Below, in pieces: positions 7,835 through 15,639 of a stretch of 21,247 bases of DNA. The notes under the pieces were generated by a model, which was given only the letters and a program-made list of their open reading frames with translations, did no database searches and was not told where the DNA came from. Numbering within the stretch: the stretch's first letter is position 1; each line of letters begins with the position of its first letter. Source of the stretch: JAAZNO01 sp012798275 (GTDB taxonomy: Bacteria > Chloroflexota > Anaerolineae > B4-G1 > SLSP01); assembly GCA_035347995.1 (NCBI GenBank), contig DAOPQD010000057.1, positions 1 to 21,247 of the forward strand, in the 5' to 3' direction. The translations under genes were made by a program, and so were the position numbers.

Positions 7835-8467
7835 ATGAACCCAGAGAAAAACATCAAGGGACAGGCGGCGGTGGAATTTGCCCTGGTTCTGCCATTTCTG
7901 CTCTTGTTGATCATCGGGATGGCGGAGATAGGGTATGTATTCTACGACTACATCGTCCTGGCCGCCTCCAACCGCGAAGGGGTGCGGTTAGGTTCCCGAG
8001 GGCAATTTGACGAGCTCAGCGTGATAGAGCGCATCGTCGCCACCGGGGGCGTCCAAACCGTCGAGGACGTTACCGAACCGGTGCTCCGTACCAGCGGCCC
8101 CGACCCCAACTTTGGCACGATCATCACCACCATCGCCATTTCACCCACGGGAGGGTTGTCTATTGGCGCCCCCGTGATCACCGGCGTGATCGCCACAGCC
8201 GACGAAGGCTTGCGTCCGCTCACGCCCGAGGATACCCGCATCAATCCCGCGGAGTATACCACAGAAGAGGACATCACGTTCCAGATAAACACCCTGCGTG
8301 CCACCGAAGACTTCGAAGCCTTGCGCAATGACATTGTCATCGTGGAAACCTTTTACGCTCACGACGTGCTCTTCTCCCCCATGGCGCAGCTGGTGAATCT
8401 TAGCGACCCTTTCTCGCTCTACTTCAAATCCTCTATGCGGGTCTTACGGGCCAACCGGCTTGATTAA
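7835..8467 (+). CDS. TadE-like pseudopilin
   Basis: This is a 210-residue protein whose N-terminus MNPEKNIKG/QAAVEFALVLPFLLLLIIG has the complete Tad prepilin-peptidase pattern: Gly9 at -1, Glu14 at +5 and Phe after it. A single helix (about 10-31) and the TadE-type segment YDYIVLAASNREGVRLGSRG follow. The remainder is a beta-rich extracytoplasmic domain of normal TadE length. The start at 7835 is preferred to the in-frame ATG at 7811 because AAGGAA (7824-7829) is correctly spaced and because the 7811 ATG lies inside a tandem repeat. It sits 37 bases upstream of the TadG/vWA gene, the usual TadE-TadG order of Tad loci. It would be a minor pseudopilin inserted in the cytoplasmic membrane and processed by a TadV-like peptidase not encoded here. 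Confidence 0.85.
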   Translation: MNPEKNIKGQAAVEFALVLPFLLLLIIGMAEIGYVFYDYIVLAASNREGVRLGSRGQFDELSVIERIVATGGVQTVEDVTEPVLRTSGPDPNFGTIITTIAISPTGGLSIGAPVITGVIATADEGLRPLTPEDTRINPAEYTTEEDITFQINTLRATEDFEALRNDIVIVETFYAHDVLFSPMAQLVNLSDPFSLYFKSSMRVLRANRLD

Positions 8468-8504
8468 GTAAGAAAAACAGTCACCAAAGAGAGGAGCTCC
8501 AAAC

Positions 8505-10766
8505 ATGAAAAAGCGAGGACGACGCAATGAAAAGGGACAAAGTCTCATCATCATTGCCTTCGCCATCTTTACCCTGATTGGCTTTGTGGGATTGGCAATT
8601 GACCTGGGACTGGCATATGTCGAACGGATTCGCGTGCGCCGGGCCGCCGATGCAGCCGCACTGGCCGCCGCCGCAGAGCTGCCCTTAGAGGACGCGGCCA
8701 TCATCCGCGCGCTGGAATTTCTTGAGCAGAACGATTATGGTTGCGGGCTGACAGTGGCGTCGGGTGCTACCTCTTACTCCTGCACCGATACCAATACGCT
8801 TGTGGAGATCAATATCCCCCCTGGCGACAACCCATCCCGGCGGACGATCCGCATCAATACCAGCGATTACCGCGATATGGATCGTCCCGACCCGATGAAC
8901 ACCGCCAATCGCATTCGGGTCGAAGTCGTCGAAGAGGTTGATGTCTTCTTCATGCGCATCTTTGGCTTCTCCAATGTGCCGGTACAAGGCCTCGCCGTTG
9001 GAGAAAACATCAATCAGCTCGACATTGCGCTGGTCTTCGACAACTCCGGCTCGATGGAATTCGACACTATCTGTTACGGCTGCTGGGCCAAATCCACTCT
9101 CGCCTATCCGCAAGGCACCACTTACCCGCTGACATGGGATGGCGACCGCGACGGACAGCCGGATCACTGTGAGGGAAATACCCCTCTCACCTACAGCGGT
9201 AAACAATATATCGTGATCGAGGCCGAGGAGTACAGCGCCACCAACAACAGCTACAACCGTCAACTCTATAACATCGGCGATACCTATTGGGCGATTCAGC
9301 GAAATGGCAACCAGGCCGGTATCAGCTACATGGGCAATGCCGGGGCCTATGGACGCGACGTGGTTGGCGCCTATATCCAACATCGGCCCTCGCGTACCCA
9401 CGTAGGCGCTGGCGATGATGGCACCGGTGTCCCCTGCACGTGGGAAGACCTCCTCAACGGCTTCATGTGCCGGCGGAGCGACCGGTTAGACGGCTGGGGT
9501 GGACCCCGTCCGGCGCCACGTACGGATTACACATTCAAGGTGCCTACTACCGGCACATGGTACTTTTGGGTACGGATGCAAGGCGGCGATACTGATTCTG
9601 ACACCAGTGGACAAAATCGCGCGCTGAACTGGGGAATTGACAATGCGCCCATCGGACGTGTCTATGCGCGCTGTCGTGACGACTATACCAATGGTGCCAG
9701 CAGTAATCACTGGACCTGGCACCTCCTCACGGCAACCAGCGGCGGCGCTTCGATCCCAACGTTCATCGCCGGGCGGACCTACACCCTCAACCTGTGGGCC
9801 GGCGGCCCGGGATCTGCTGTAGACCGCATCATCATCACAAACGATTCAAGAGATCCCGCCACCTTCTTTACTTACGCCGGTGACGGGACTTGCCCTGGTG
9901 GCGGGCGCGAGAGTGGCATCGCTAGCGGCTACTCCGGCATTGTCAACGGCGTGCTGCGCGGCGGCTATGTGGATAACAATCGCACCGGAGCGGCCTGCGA
10001 CCCCTGCGACGCGCGCTTTGGCGGTTCCCCTAGCCCTGAGGATAACCGCCGCCCGGTCTGCACCGGCACAGTCAACCCTCAGGAACGGTATCTCGACGAC
10101 CTCTATGATGATGAACAGCCCATGCGGGCTTCCGTCGAGGCCGCCAAAAACTTTGTACGGCGTCTGGACCCGCGCTACGATCAGGTCGGCTACGTAAGTT
10201 ACAACGGTACGGCCACCATCCGCGACCGGCTGCAGTGCCTGCGAAAGGAAGGCGTAGACCACTGTATCGCCGGCTATGACCCGGATCTTGGCAAAAGCAG
10301 CACCATCATCGAGAACACGGTCATTGCCCACCTGGACAGTACGACCGCCAATGATGGCACCAACATCGGCCATGGCATTATGTTGGGCATCCAGGTGCTG
10401 AGCAGCAAATCCCCGAACTACGGGCGCCCCGGCGCCGCGCATATCATGATTGTGATGACCGATGGTGAAACCAATACCTTGAGTGGCGTGGATCCCATCT
10501 GCTACGCAGAGGAACGCTGGCCCATTCGCACCGGCGATCTCGACCGCGACCGGGCCAAGGATTGCGCCATCTACTACGCCATGCAAGCGCGCAACAATGG
10601 CATTGTGATTTACAGCATTACCTTGGGCGCCACAGCCGACATAGAATTGATGGCCAAGGTCGCCGAAATCACGGGCGGCATCCATCGCCATGCGCCTCGC
10701 CCCGAGCAGCTGGACACTATCTTTGATGAGCTCTACGAGCGGATTTTCCTGCGGCTGGTGCAATAA
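8505..10766 (+). CDS. TadG-like protein with a von Willebrand A domain interrupted by a carbohydrate-binding-like insertion
   Basis: This is a 753-residue protein. After a basic leader and KGQSLIIIAFAIFTL comes a Tad/TadG helix (about 12-32) and AIDLGLAYVERIRVRRAADA, typical of TadG. A vWA domain follows with MIDAS residues D179-N-S-G-S183, a likely Thr619 (DGTNIGHGI) and Asp653 (MTDGETN). Between the first MIDAS strand and the next vWA helix (about 535) lies an insertion of roughly 340 residues. Its core resembles a CBM6/CBM35-type galactose-binding-like sandwich: YIVIEAEEYSATNN (235-248), DYTFKVPTTGTWYFWVRM (341-358) and YTLNLWAGG...DRIIITND (426-447). Several cysteine pairs flank it. GAGGAG (8491-8496) lies 8 bases before the ATG. 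It is the last gene of the block and is followed by a strong terminator. It would be membrane-anchored and exposed, with metal-dependent adhesion plus glycan binding as the likely role. vWA and TadG calls are firm; the inserted CBM is by eye. Confidence 0.8.
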   Translation: MKKRGRRNEKGQSLIIIAFAIFTLIGFVGLAIDLGLAYVERIRVRRAADAAALAAAAELPLEDAAIIRALEFLEQNDYGCGLTVASGATSYSCTDTNTLVEINIPPGDNPSRRTIRINTSDYRDMDRPDPMNTANRIRVEVVEEVDVFFMRIFGFSNVPVQGLAVGENINQLDIALVFDNSGSMEFDTICYGCWAKSTLAYPQGTTYPLTWDGDRDGQPDHCEGNTPLTYSGKQYIVIEAEEYSATNNSYNRQLYNIGDTYWAIQRNGNQAGISYMGNAGAYGRDVVGAYIQHRPSRTHVGAGDDGTGVPCTWEDLLNGFMCRRSDRLDGWGGPRPAPRTDYTFKVPTTGTWYFWVRMQGGDTDSDTSGQNRALNWGIDNAPIGRVYARCRDDYTNGASSNHWTWHLLTATSGGASIPTFIAGRTYTLNLWAGGPGSAVDRIIITNDSRDPATFFTYAGDGTCPGGGRESGIASGYSGIVNGVLRGGYVDNNRTGAACDPCDARFGGSPSPEDNRRPVCTGTVNPQERYLDDLYDDEQPMRASVEAAKNFVRRLDPRYDQVGYVSYNGTATIRDRLQCLRKEGVDHCIAGYDPDLGKSSTIIENTVIAHLDSTTANDGTNIGHGIMLGIQVLSSKSPNYGRPGAAHIMIVMTDGETNTLSGVDPICYAEERWPIRTGDLDRDRAKDCAIYYAMQARNNGIVIYSITLGATADIELMAKVAEITGGIHRHAPRPEQLDTIFDELYERIFLRLVQ

Positions 10767-10792
10767 ATCGCTCGTGCCGCGCCTCCACGTTA

Positions 10793-10828
10793 CTCCCGCA
10801 GTCCAAAAGGCTGCGGGAGTTTTTTTTT
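10793..10828 (+). terminator. Strong rho-independent terminator of the pseudopilin/adhesin block
   Basis: CTCCCGCAG (10793-10801) pairs perfectly with CTGCGGGAG (10811-10819) around a 9-base loop, followed by nine T (10820-10828). It lies 26 bases after the vWA gene stop codon. Confidence 0.95.
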
Positions 10829-10920
10829 GACGAAAAGAGAGCATGTTCAGCCGCCGATCTTTGCCCGTAAATCGCCCCTCTCCACTGTAAAATGCCCCTC
10901 CTCAGGGGGCTCGGGGGTGC

Positions 10921-10948
10921 TTGTGAGTTTTTCATGGCATGGTATAAT
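10921..10948 (+). promoter_or_regulatory. Extended -10 promoter of the two-helix membrane protein/YtxH operon
   Basis: TTGTGA (10921-10926) is followed after 16 bases by a perfect TATAAT (10943-10948) carrying the TG extension at 10940-10941. The start point would be near 10955, just ahead of the AAGGAGGTG site. The stretch 10829-10920 before it holds no gene that I can support. Confidence 0.75.
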
Positions 10949-10978
10949 AAAAATGTGTTCGTTCAAGGAGGTGGAAGC

Positions 10979-11473
10979 ATGGATCCCGAAACGCCTCAGG
11001 TCCAAAAAGAGATCACCGAAGCGCCCTCTGCCCCTGTGGCAGCGTCGCAAAAACGCACGCAGGTCGCCATCATCGGTGGCGCAGTGCTGCTCCTGGCCCT
11101 GCTCGTCACCGCCATCGTGCTCATGGCCCAACACCCCAGCGCCACCACCGTTGTCCGCGATATCGCCATTGTCTTCGTCGCCGTTGAAACCTTCCTCATC
11201 GGGATGGCGCTGTTGGTGCTGATTGTGGAAATCCAGACGCTGACCAAGGTGCTGCGGGAAGAGATCCAACCCGTGCTCCGCTCCGTCAACGACACGGCAG
11301 CGACCGTTCGCGGCACGACCGAGTTTATGAGCGAGAATCTGGTATCGCCGGTCATCAAGGCGGTCAGTTTTACGGCGGGCGTACGCCGGGTGCTCGGAGA
11401 TTTACTCGGCGTGGTGACCGCCAGTCGTCCCCACTCCAAGTCGGGGCCCCAGGAACCCACTCACAGTCAATAA
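10979..11473 (+). CDS. Two-helix membrane protein of the DUF948-like kind
   Basis: This is a 164-residue protein. A polar N-terminus (1-27) is followed by helix 1 (about 29-50, IIGGAVLLLALLVTAIVLMA) and helix 2 (about 61-84, IAIVFVAVETFLIGMALLV). An amphipathic, probably coiled-coil tail follows (LREEIQPVLRSVNDTAATV, 92-110), with a disordered C-terminus. The pattern recalls small DUF948/COG4768-like envelope proteins often found beside YtxH proteins; I cannot assign a reaction. The ATG at 10979 was chosen because the near-perfect AAGGAGGTG lies about 5 bases ahead of it. A longer frame from 10892 would read through the promoter. It is 28 bases upstream of the YtxH gene and surely shares its transcript. 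A stress-related envelope or cell-shape role is plausible but not shown. Confidence 0.7.
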   Translation: MDPETPQVQKEITEAPSAPVAASQKRTQVAIIGGAVLLLALLVTAIVLMAQHPSATTVVRDIAIVFVAVETFLIGMALLVLIVEIQTLTKVLREEIQPVLRSVNDTAATVRGTTEFMSENLVSPVIKAVSFTAGVRRVLGDLLGVVTASRPHSKSGPQEPTHSQ

Positions 11474-11501
11474 CTTTCAATAACTTAAGGAGGTAACTTT
11501 T

Positions 11502-11867
11502 ATGACGCGCAAGAGTGATTTTGGAGCATTTCTCACCGGGTTTTTCGTCGGCGGACTGATTGGCGCAGCGGCAGCGATCCTCTTCGCCCCCCAATCAGGG
11601 CAGGAGACCCGCAACCAGCTGGCGCAAAAGGCAAGCGAGCTGACCGAGCAGGCCACGAAATCAGCGGAAGAAGCTCGCCTGCGGGCAGAACAGGCGCTGA
11701 CCGAGGCACGCGAGAAGCTGGAAGAAGCCAATCGCGAGCTGCAAGCCCGCGCCAGGGAACTGCAGGATCAGGGGCGCGTGCTGCTGGAAGAACGCCAAAA
11801 GGCCAAAAAGGCCGAGGAACCCCCCGCTGAAAGCATCACGCTGGAAGAGACTCCCGCCAGCGCCTAG
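11502..11867 (+). CDS. YtxH domain-containing protein
   Basis: This is a 121-residue protein opening with DFGAFLTGFFVGGLIGAAA and then ILFAPQSGQETR, the diagnostic YtxH pattern: a glycine-rich helix followed by LFAPxSGxxTR. A long charged coiled coil follows (about 37-100) with heptad-like Ala/Leu/Glu repeats, and an acidic tail. YtxH proteins are small general-stress-associated membrane proteins of unknown biochemistry. The ATG is preceded by TAAGGAGGT (11486-11494), a complete match to the 16S rRNA 3' end, so high translation is expected. It is the second gene of a two-gene operon and ends before a bidirectional hairpin. Confidence 0.85.
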   Translation: MTRKSDFGAFLTGFFVGGLIGAAAAILFAPQSGQETRNQLAQKASELTEQATKSAEEARLRAEQALTEAREKLEEANRELQARARELQDQGRVLLEERQKAKKAEEPPAESITLEETPASA

Positions 11868-11900
11868 CGACCGGTCCTCACATCGTCGCCGCTATCACAC

Positions 11901-11936
11901 CATCACGACCGGCGCTGAATGCCGCCGGTCGTGATG
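11901..11936. terminator. Perfect 13-bp-stem hairpin between convergent genes
   Basis: CATCACGACCGGC (11901-11913) is the exact reverse complement of GCCGGTCGTGATG (11924-11936), with a 10-base loop. It sits between the stop codons of the YtxH gene (plus) and the permease gene (minus), so it probably terminates both. There is no real T-run on either side, so termination could be weak or factor-assisted. Confidence 0.65.
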
Positions 11937-11960
11937 TCTTCGTCACCCTTCTCCAGGCTC

Positions 11961-13286
11961 TCACAACAATCCCAGGAAGCGCGCCACCACATCCCCCGCG
12001 CCGACCATGTTCAAGGCAATGGGCAGCAGCAGCACGCCCATGCAATTCATCCGCCGCGAGCCCCACAACACCGGGATCAACCCGATTCCCGTCGCCACAG
12101 CACAGATCGCCAGGCCGCCCACCCCCGTCATCCCCAGGACGACCGCGATCAAGATTCCCAGCGTGACCAGACTCAAAGAGCGATAGCTCACCCTGGCGAT
12201 GAGAGCGATCGCCACGCGGGCCAGTCCCAACGAGAGGAAAAACGCCACCGTTCCCGTCAGCAGCGCCGCCGCCGTCGCCCAGAGATAGCGTTGGGGCGTG
12301 TACGTGCTATAGCGCGTGCTGATCATCCACGCCATCCCGCCCCGGGTGAGGTGCAGCCCCGGCACGAAGAAGAGCAGAAAACCGCCCACGTAGTAGACGA
12401 TTTTGGAAGCGCCCTGCGAAATGATGAAGGCGCGCTCATCGCGCTGCGCCGTCGCGTGCCCGGCGAGGAAACCGCCAATGCCGCCGGTGATGACCGGGAA
12501 AAAAGCGGCGAACATGCCCCCCAGGACGCCCGCGGCCACGCCCTGGAAGAGCGCCAGCGGCGGCACATCCAGCGTGCGGGCGATGTGCTGCGGCGGCAAC
12601 TCGACCCGCGCGAGGAGGTTCTGCAGCACCCATGGCACCGCAAACAGCCCCACGAACGCCGGCAACAGGTTCTGATACGAGACCTCCACCGGCACCAGCG
12701 AGCGATACATCAGGATGAAGCCCAACAGCCCGGAGAGCAAGAAAGTCGCCAGCCCGGCAGTGAGGGAACGCCACGCATCCCACCACCGTCGCCAGCCTGC
12801 CGGCGCCCGGTCAGTGCCCTTGGGCCATTCGGAAAGCAGCATGTAGGCGATGATCGTCCACAAAATCCAGCCCATGTGCGGGCGCAACACCTCACGGACG
12901 ACGGGCAAGAGGCGCGAGGCCACCGGCGTGAGCGCGACCAGGAAAAGCAGACCCCCCAACCCGCCCAATCCACTCAGCGCCACCGCCTCGTAGCCGCGTT
13001 GTTGCAGCAGGTACTTCTGTCCCGGCAAGACGATGAAGACAGTGCTGTCATCGGGGACGGAGAGGAAAATGCTGGAGATGGTGTTGAGCATCGCGTAGCC
13101 GGTGATCAGGCCCAGGAAAAGGAACGCCATGCGCTCCGGCGTGAGCGTCGGCTCCAGGGCCGCGCTAAAAAGCAGCAGGAATCCCGCCACGTTGTAGATG
13201 TGCAGCGCCGGCACCAGCGCCAGTATCGAGGCCGCGATTCCCCCCACCAAAGCCCACGCCATGAGATCGAGGAAGGTCGTGTCCAT
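11961..13286 (-). CDS. TctA-family (COG1784-type) multi-spanning permease
   Basis: This is a 441-residue, strongly hydrophobic protein with about 10-12 membrane helices. Key stretches are VGGIAASILALVPALHIYN near the N-terminus, SIFLSVPDDSTVFIVLPGQK (about 91-110) and GMFAAFFPVITGGIGGFLAG in the second half. This arrangement of two glycine-rich repeats matches the TctA superfamily and especially the solute-unknown COG1784 branch, best known from archaea. In that branch the first loop usually reads PGIH; here it is PALH. No TctB or TctC partner is nearby, so it is probably not a classical tripartite tricarboxylate transporter. The start codon lies one base after the stop of the OB-repeat gene, with GGAG about 7 bases ahead inside that gene, indicating translational coupling. 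The substrate is unknown. Confidence 0.75.
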   Translation of the reverse strand: MDTTFLDLMAWALVGGIAASILALVPALHIYNVAGFLLLFSAALEPTLTPERMAFLFLGLITGYAMLNTISSIFLSVPDDSTVFIVLPGQKYLLQQRGYEAVALSGLGGLGGLLFLVALTPVASRLLPVVREVLRPHMGWILWTIIAYMLLSEWPKGTDRAPAGWRRWWDAWRSLTAGLATFLLSGLLGFILMYRSLVPVEVSYQNLLPAFVGLFAVPWVLQNLLARVELPPQHIARTLDVPPLALFQGVAAGVLGGMFAAFFPVITGGIGGFLAGHATAQRDERAFIISQGASKIVYYVGGFLLFFVPGLHLTRGGMAWMISTRYSTYTPQRYLWATAAALLTGTVAFFLSLGLARVAIALIARVSYRSLSLVTLGILIAVVLGMTGVGGLAICAVATGIGLIPVLWGSRRMNCMGVLLLPIALNMVGAGDVVARFLGLL

Positions 13287-13287
13287 G

Positions 13288-14682
13288 TCACGGCTCCGGT
13301 CGCCAATCGTGGAGAGAGCGCGGGAGGAGCTCTAATTCGTCGCGGTAGACGGAGACCTCGCCCACCACTTCGACCAGCATGCCCGCCTCCGGCGGGCGCG
13401 GCAGCGCGTCCGCCACGTTCGACCAGAGCAAGACGGTGATGACGCCTGTCCCATCATCGAGCGCCAGCTTGACACCGGCGGAGAAAGTCTCCGGGATTCC
13501 CGTCACACCGCGCAGGCGCACCACCCTGCCGGCGTCCTGCGCCGCGAGGGAGGCGATTTCCACCCAGGGGATCTCCGGCGCCGCCGTCCGCACGCTCACA
13601 TCGCCCGGTTGCGCCGGCTCCAGTTCCAGCACGCCCTCATAAACGGAGAGCTCCCCCTGCACTTCGAGCTCCGCCCCGACGTCCACCGTCGTCGGTTCGG
13701 GCAGCGCATCGTAGACGCGCTGCCACAGCAACACTTCCACCTGCCCGGTCCCATCGTCCAACGTCGCCTTGACGCCGCCCTTGAAGCCCGTCAGTGCGAC
13801 CACGCGCCCCGACGCGCGCACCCAGGCGCCGGCCTCGTCGGCGCTGAGCATGTTCAAGGGGCGCGGCGGCGTCTCTTCCACCACGGGCGCAGCGGTGAGC
13901 ACGATGTCGGCAACGCTCGCCGGGGTGAGCTGCGGCTCATCGCGGTAGAGGGTCACCGTGCCGGTCACGACCAGCGTTTGCCCCTCGACCACCTCGGGCA
14001 GCGCGCCGGTGAGCGTCGTGAGGGTCTCATCTACGGCGACGGAGATGGCGCCGGTATCGTCCTGCAACGTGAGGATCGTCAGTCCCTCATAAGGGACAAG
14101 GACGCGCTGCACCTCGCCTTCGAGCCGGACGCGCAACCCCTCATCCAGGGCGGTGAGCGTGCCGATTTTCACCGCCACCGGCTCGGGACGTTCCAGCTGC
14201 AGGTGCTCCGCCGTGTTGAGGGTCAACGCCACGAAATCCTCGCGAATCCGCAGCGTGCCGGCGACTTCGACACGGTCGCCGGGGGCAGGGATCTTGCCGG
14301 CGGCGAGGAGCGCTGCCGTCACGTCCCGGTACGAGGAGATGCGCACCTCCCCCGTGCCGTCATCTACCCAGAAGGCGAGGTAGCCGCCGTTGGGATCGTA
14401 GGTGAGGCTGCGGCTGATCCGCCCCCGCACGCGGACGTAGGCCATATTCATGGTGCCCTGCGTTTCCTCGACCGTGAGGAGGGGGATTGGCAACTGTCGT
14501 CCCGCCCACCACAGGCCAATCAGCCCCACGACGGCGAGCACGACCGCGGCTATTTTCACCGCTTTCAGCGAGACCCGTCCTCCCACCCGCGCGCCGCAAT
14601 AGGGACAGGTGGTGTAGGGTCCCAAAAAGCGCCCACAACTGCCGCAGCGCGCGGCCAGCGTCGCATCGGTTGTCTCCCCCAT
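13288..14682 (-). CDS. Membrane-anchored zinc-ribbon protein with four OB-fold-like repeats
   Basis: This is a 464-residue protein. A zinc ribbon (Cys13, Cys16, Cys26, Cys29; CGSC...CPYC) is followed by one helix (about 41-60). Four tandem beta-barrel repeats follow at about 78-162, 171-262, 277-364 and 375-461. Each carries a DD-T-G turn (DDGTG at 107, DDTG at 208, DDGTG at 309 and 409), a spacing of 100-101 residues, and then a hydrophobic strand such as VEVLLW or ITVLLW. This is the pattern of tRNA-anticodon-type OB folds. Repeats 3 and 4 are clearly related. If the ribbon is cytoplasmic the OB array is outside the membrane, where binding of nucleic acid, oligosaccharide or protein could each fit. 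AAAGGAGATCC lies about 8 bases upstream of the ATG. The permease follows at once, so they probably act together. No named function is known to me. Confidence 0.7.
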   Translation of the reverse strand: MGETTDATLAARCGSCGRFLGPYTTCPYCGARVGGRVSLKAVKIAAVVLAVVGLIGLWWAGRQLPIPLLTVEETQGTMNMAYVRVRGRISRSLTYDPNGGYLAFWVDDGTGEVRISSYRDVTAALLAAGKIPAPGDRVEVAGTLRIREDFVALTLNTAEHLQLERPEPVAVKIGTLTALDEGLRVRLEGEVQRVLVPYEGLTILTLQDDTGAISVAVDETLTTLTGALPEVVEGQTLVVTGTVTLYRDEPQLTPASVADIVLTAAPVVEETPPRPLNMLSADEAGAWVRASGRVVALTGFKGGVKATLDDGTGQVEVLLWQRVYDALPEPTTVDVGAELEVQGELSVYEGVLELEPAQPGDVSVRTAAPEIPWVEIASLAAQDAGRVVRLRGVTGIPETFSAGVKLALDDGTGVITVLLWSNVADALPRPPEAGMLVEVVGEVSVYRDELELLPRSLHDWRPEP

Positions 14683-14700
14683 GAGCAGGATCTCCTTTCA

Positions 14701-14740
14701 GGCGGAAAAGCGAAAAGGCGAGAAGGCAAAAAGGCGATGA
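14701..14740. repeat. Imperfect tandem repeats of a GGCGAAAA-like 8-mer
   Basis: On the plus strand the units GGCGGAAAA, GCGAAAA, GGCGAGAA, GGCAAAAA and GGCGATGA run consecutively. They fill the 70-base gap between the GNAT gene and the OB-repeat gene, upstream of the latter's ribosome binding site. Origin and role are unknown. Confidence 0.7.
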
Positions 14741-14752
14741 CGCGACCCGCCG

Positions 14753-15631
14753 TCAACCGCCAGCGTCGGGTTCCCAGATGAGTTCATACTGCCGCTGGAT
14801 GAGACGATAGTGCAACGCCAGGTAGGCGGGCAACAGCGGATCGGTCATGACGGCGTTGATGACGTAACCGCCACCCGCAGGCTGCTGTTCATGCACGGTG
14901 CGCAGCAGCTCGCCGGCGATTTCCAGAGGCCGTGCCGCCTCAGACGCCACCGCCAGATCGTGAATGAGCTGATAGGAGGACTGCGACTGGAAGAGGACGT
15001 ACCCCAGCAAGAGGTCATTTTCCCAATACCCCAGGCCGCTGAGATAGGGCAAACGATGGCGCAGCGTCGCCTGTTCCCGCTGCCAGGAAGGGGGCACGGC
15101 GTGCCACGCCCCAAAATGCGCCAGCAGCAGCGCCGGCGAGGCAGGGGCCGCGCGGGGCGGGATCAACGGATCAAGGACGAAGGTCTGCGGTTCTAGGATC
15201 AATATCGCCAGCTCGCGACGTCGCCGGAAGCCCAGGCCAGCATACAGCGCCAGGCCAGGCCGGTTTTCCGCCAACACCTCCAACGTCGCCGAGCGCAGCC
15301 CCAATTCCCTGACGCGCTGTTGCAGATAACGAAGCATCGCCCGCGCGATTCCCTTCCGCCGCAAGCCCGGCAACACGCCCACCGCACTGATCCATCCCCG
15401 CGTCTCGCGCCGGGAGAGCAACGCCGCACCTACCGGCTCACCCGCGTGCAGCGCCACGACCGATTGCGAGAGATCCACGTCCTGCTCGAAACAAATCTGG
15501 GCGAGCTGCGCCCCGGTCACCGAGACGTGATAGTAATAATCCGCGTAGGCGCGGGTCACCACCGCAGCGAGCTGCGCCAGGGACAGTTCCTGAGCCGGGA
15601 TCAGCGACAGCGCGTCCAATCGCTCCTCCAT
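14753..15631 (-). CDS. GNAT-family N-acetyltransferase (probably two GNAT-like halves)
   Basis: This is a 292-residue protein. The N-terminal half has a complete acetyl-CoA binding motif A, ISAVGVLPGLRRKGIARAML (81-100), with R91-x-x-G94-x-A96. It is followed by ATLEVLAENRPGLALYAGLGF (115-135), the usual GNAT motif B. The second half (about 150-292) has no pyrophosphate-binding loop but shows a similar alternation (ENDLLLGYVLF, GELLRTVHEQ, YLALHYRLI), as in two-domain GNAT proteins whose second copy is degenerate. Acetyl-CoA-dependent acetylation of an unknown amine is expected. The start at 15631 lacks an upstream Shine-Dalgarno sequence, but a good promoter ends 8 bases before it, which points to leaderless translation. 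It is first in a minus-strand group with the OB-repeat and permease genes. Confidence 0.85.
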   Translation of the reverse strand: MEERLDALSLIPAQELSLAQLAAVVTRAYADYYYHVSVTGAQLAQICFEQDVDLSQSVVALHAGEPVGAALLSRRETRGWISAVGVLPGLRRKGIARAMLRYLQQRVRELGLRSATLEVLAENRPGLALYAGLGFRRRRELAILILEPQTFVLDPLIPPRAAPASPALLLAHFGAWHAVPPSWQREQATLRHRLPYLSGLGYWENDLLLGYVLFQSQSSYQLIHDLAVASEAARPLEIAGELLRTVHEQQPAGGGYVINAVMTDPLLPAYLALHYRLIQRQYELIWEPDAGG

Positions 15632-15639
15632 AGACAGGC

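Noticed and set aside
9635..9822. Small alternate-frame ORFs inside the vWA gene and other long genes
   Set aside because: They have no ribosome binding sites or domain signatures and lie wholly inside well-supported genes.
10892..10978. Upstream start for the two-helix membrane protein
   Set aside because: It would lie before the promoter -10 box, so the region is not in the transcript; the ATG at 10979 has a near-perfect ribosome binding site.
11919..13439. Plus-strand open frame of 506 codons rich in Arg, His and Gln
   Set aside because: It is the antisense shadow of the permease gene; its composition is low-complexity and matches no family, whereas the minus-strand frame is a clear membrane protein.
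13609..14781. Plus-strand open frame of 390 codons
   Set aside because: It is a shadow of the OB-repeat gene, whose minus-strand translation shows clear repeats, a zinc ribbon and a proper ribosome binding site.
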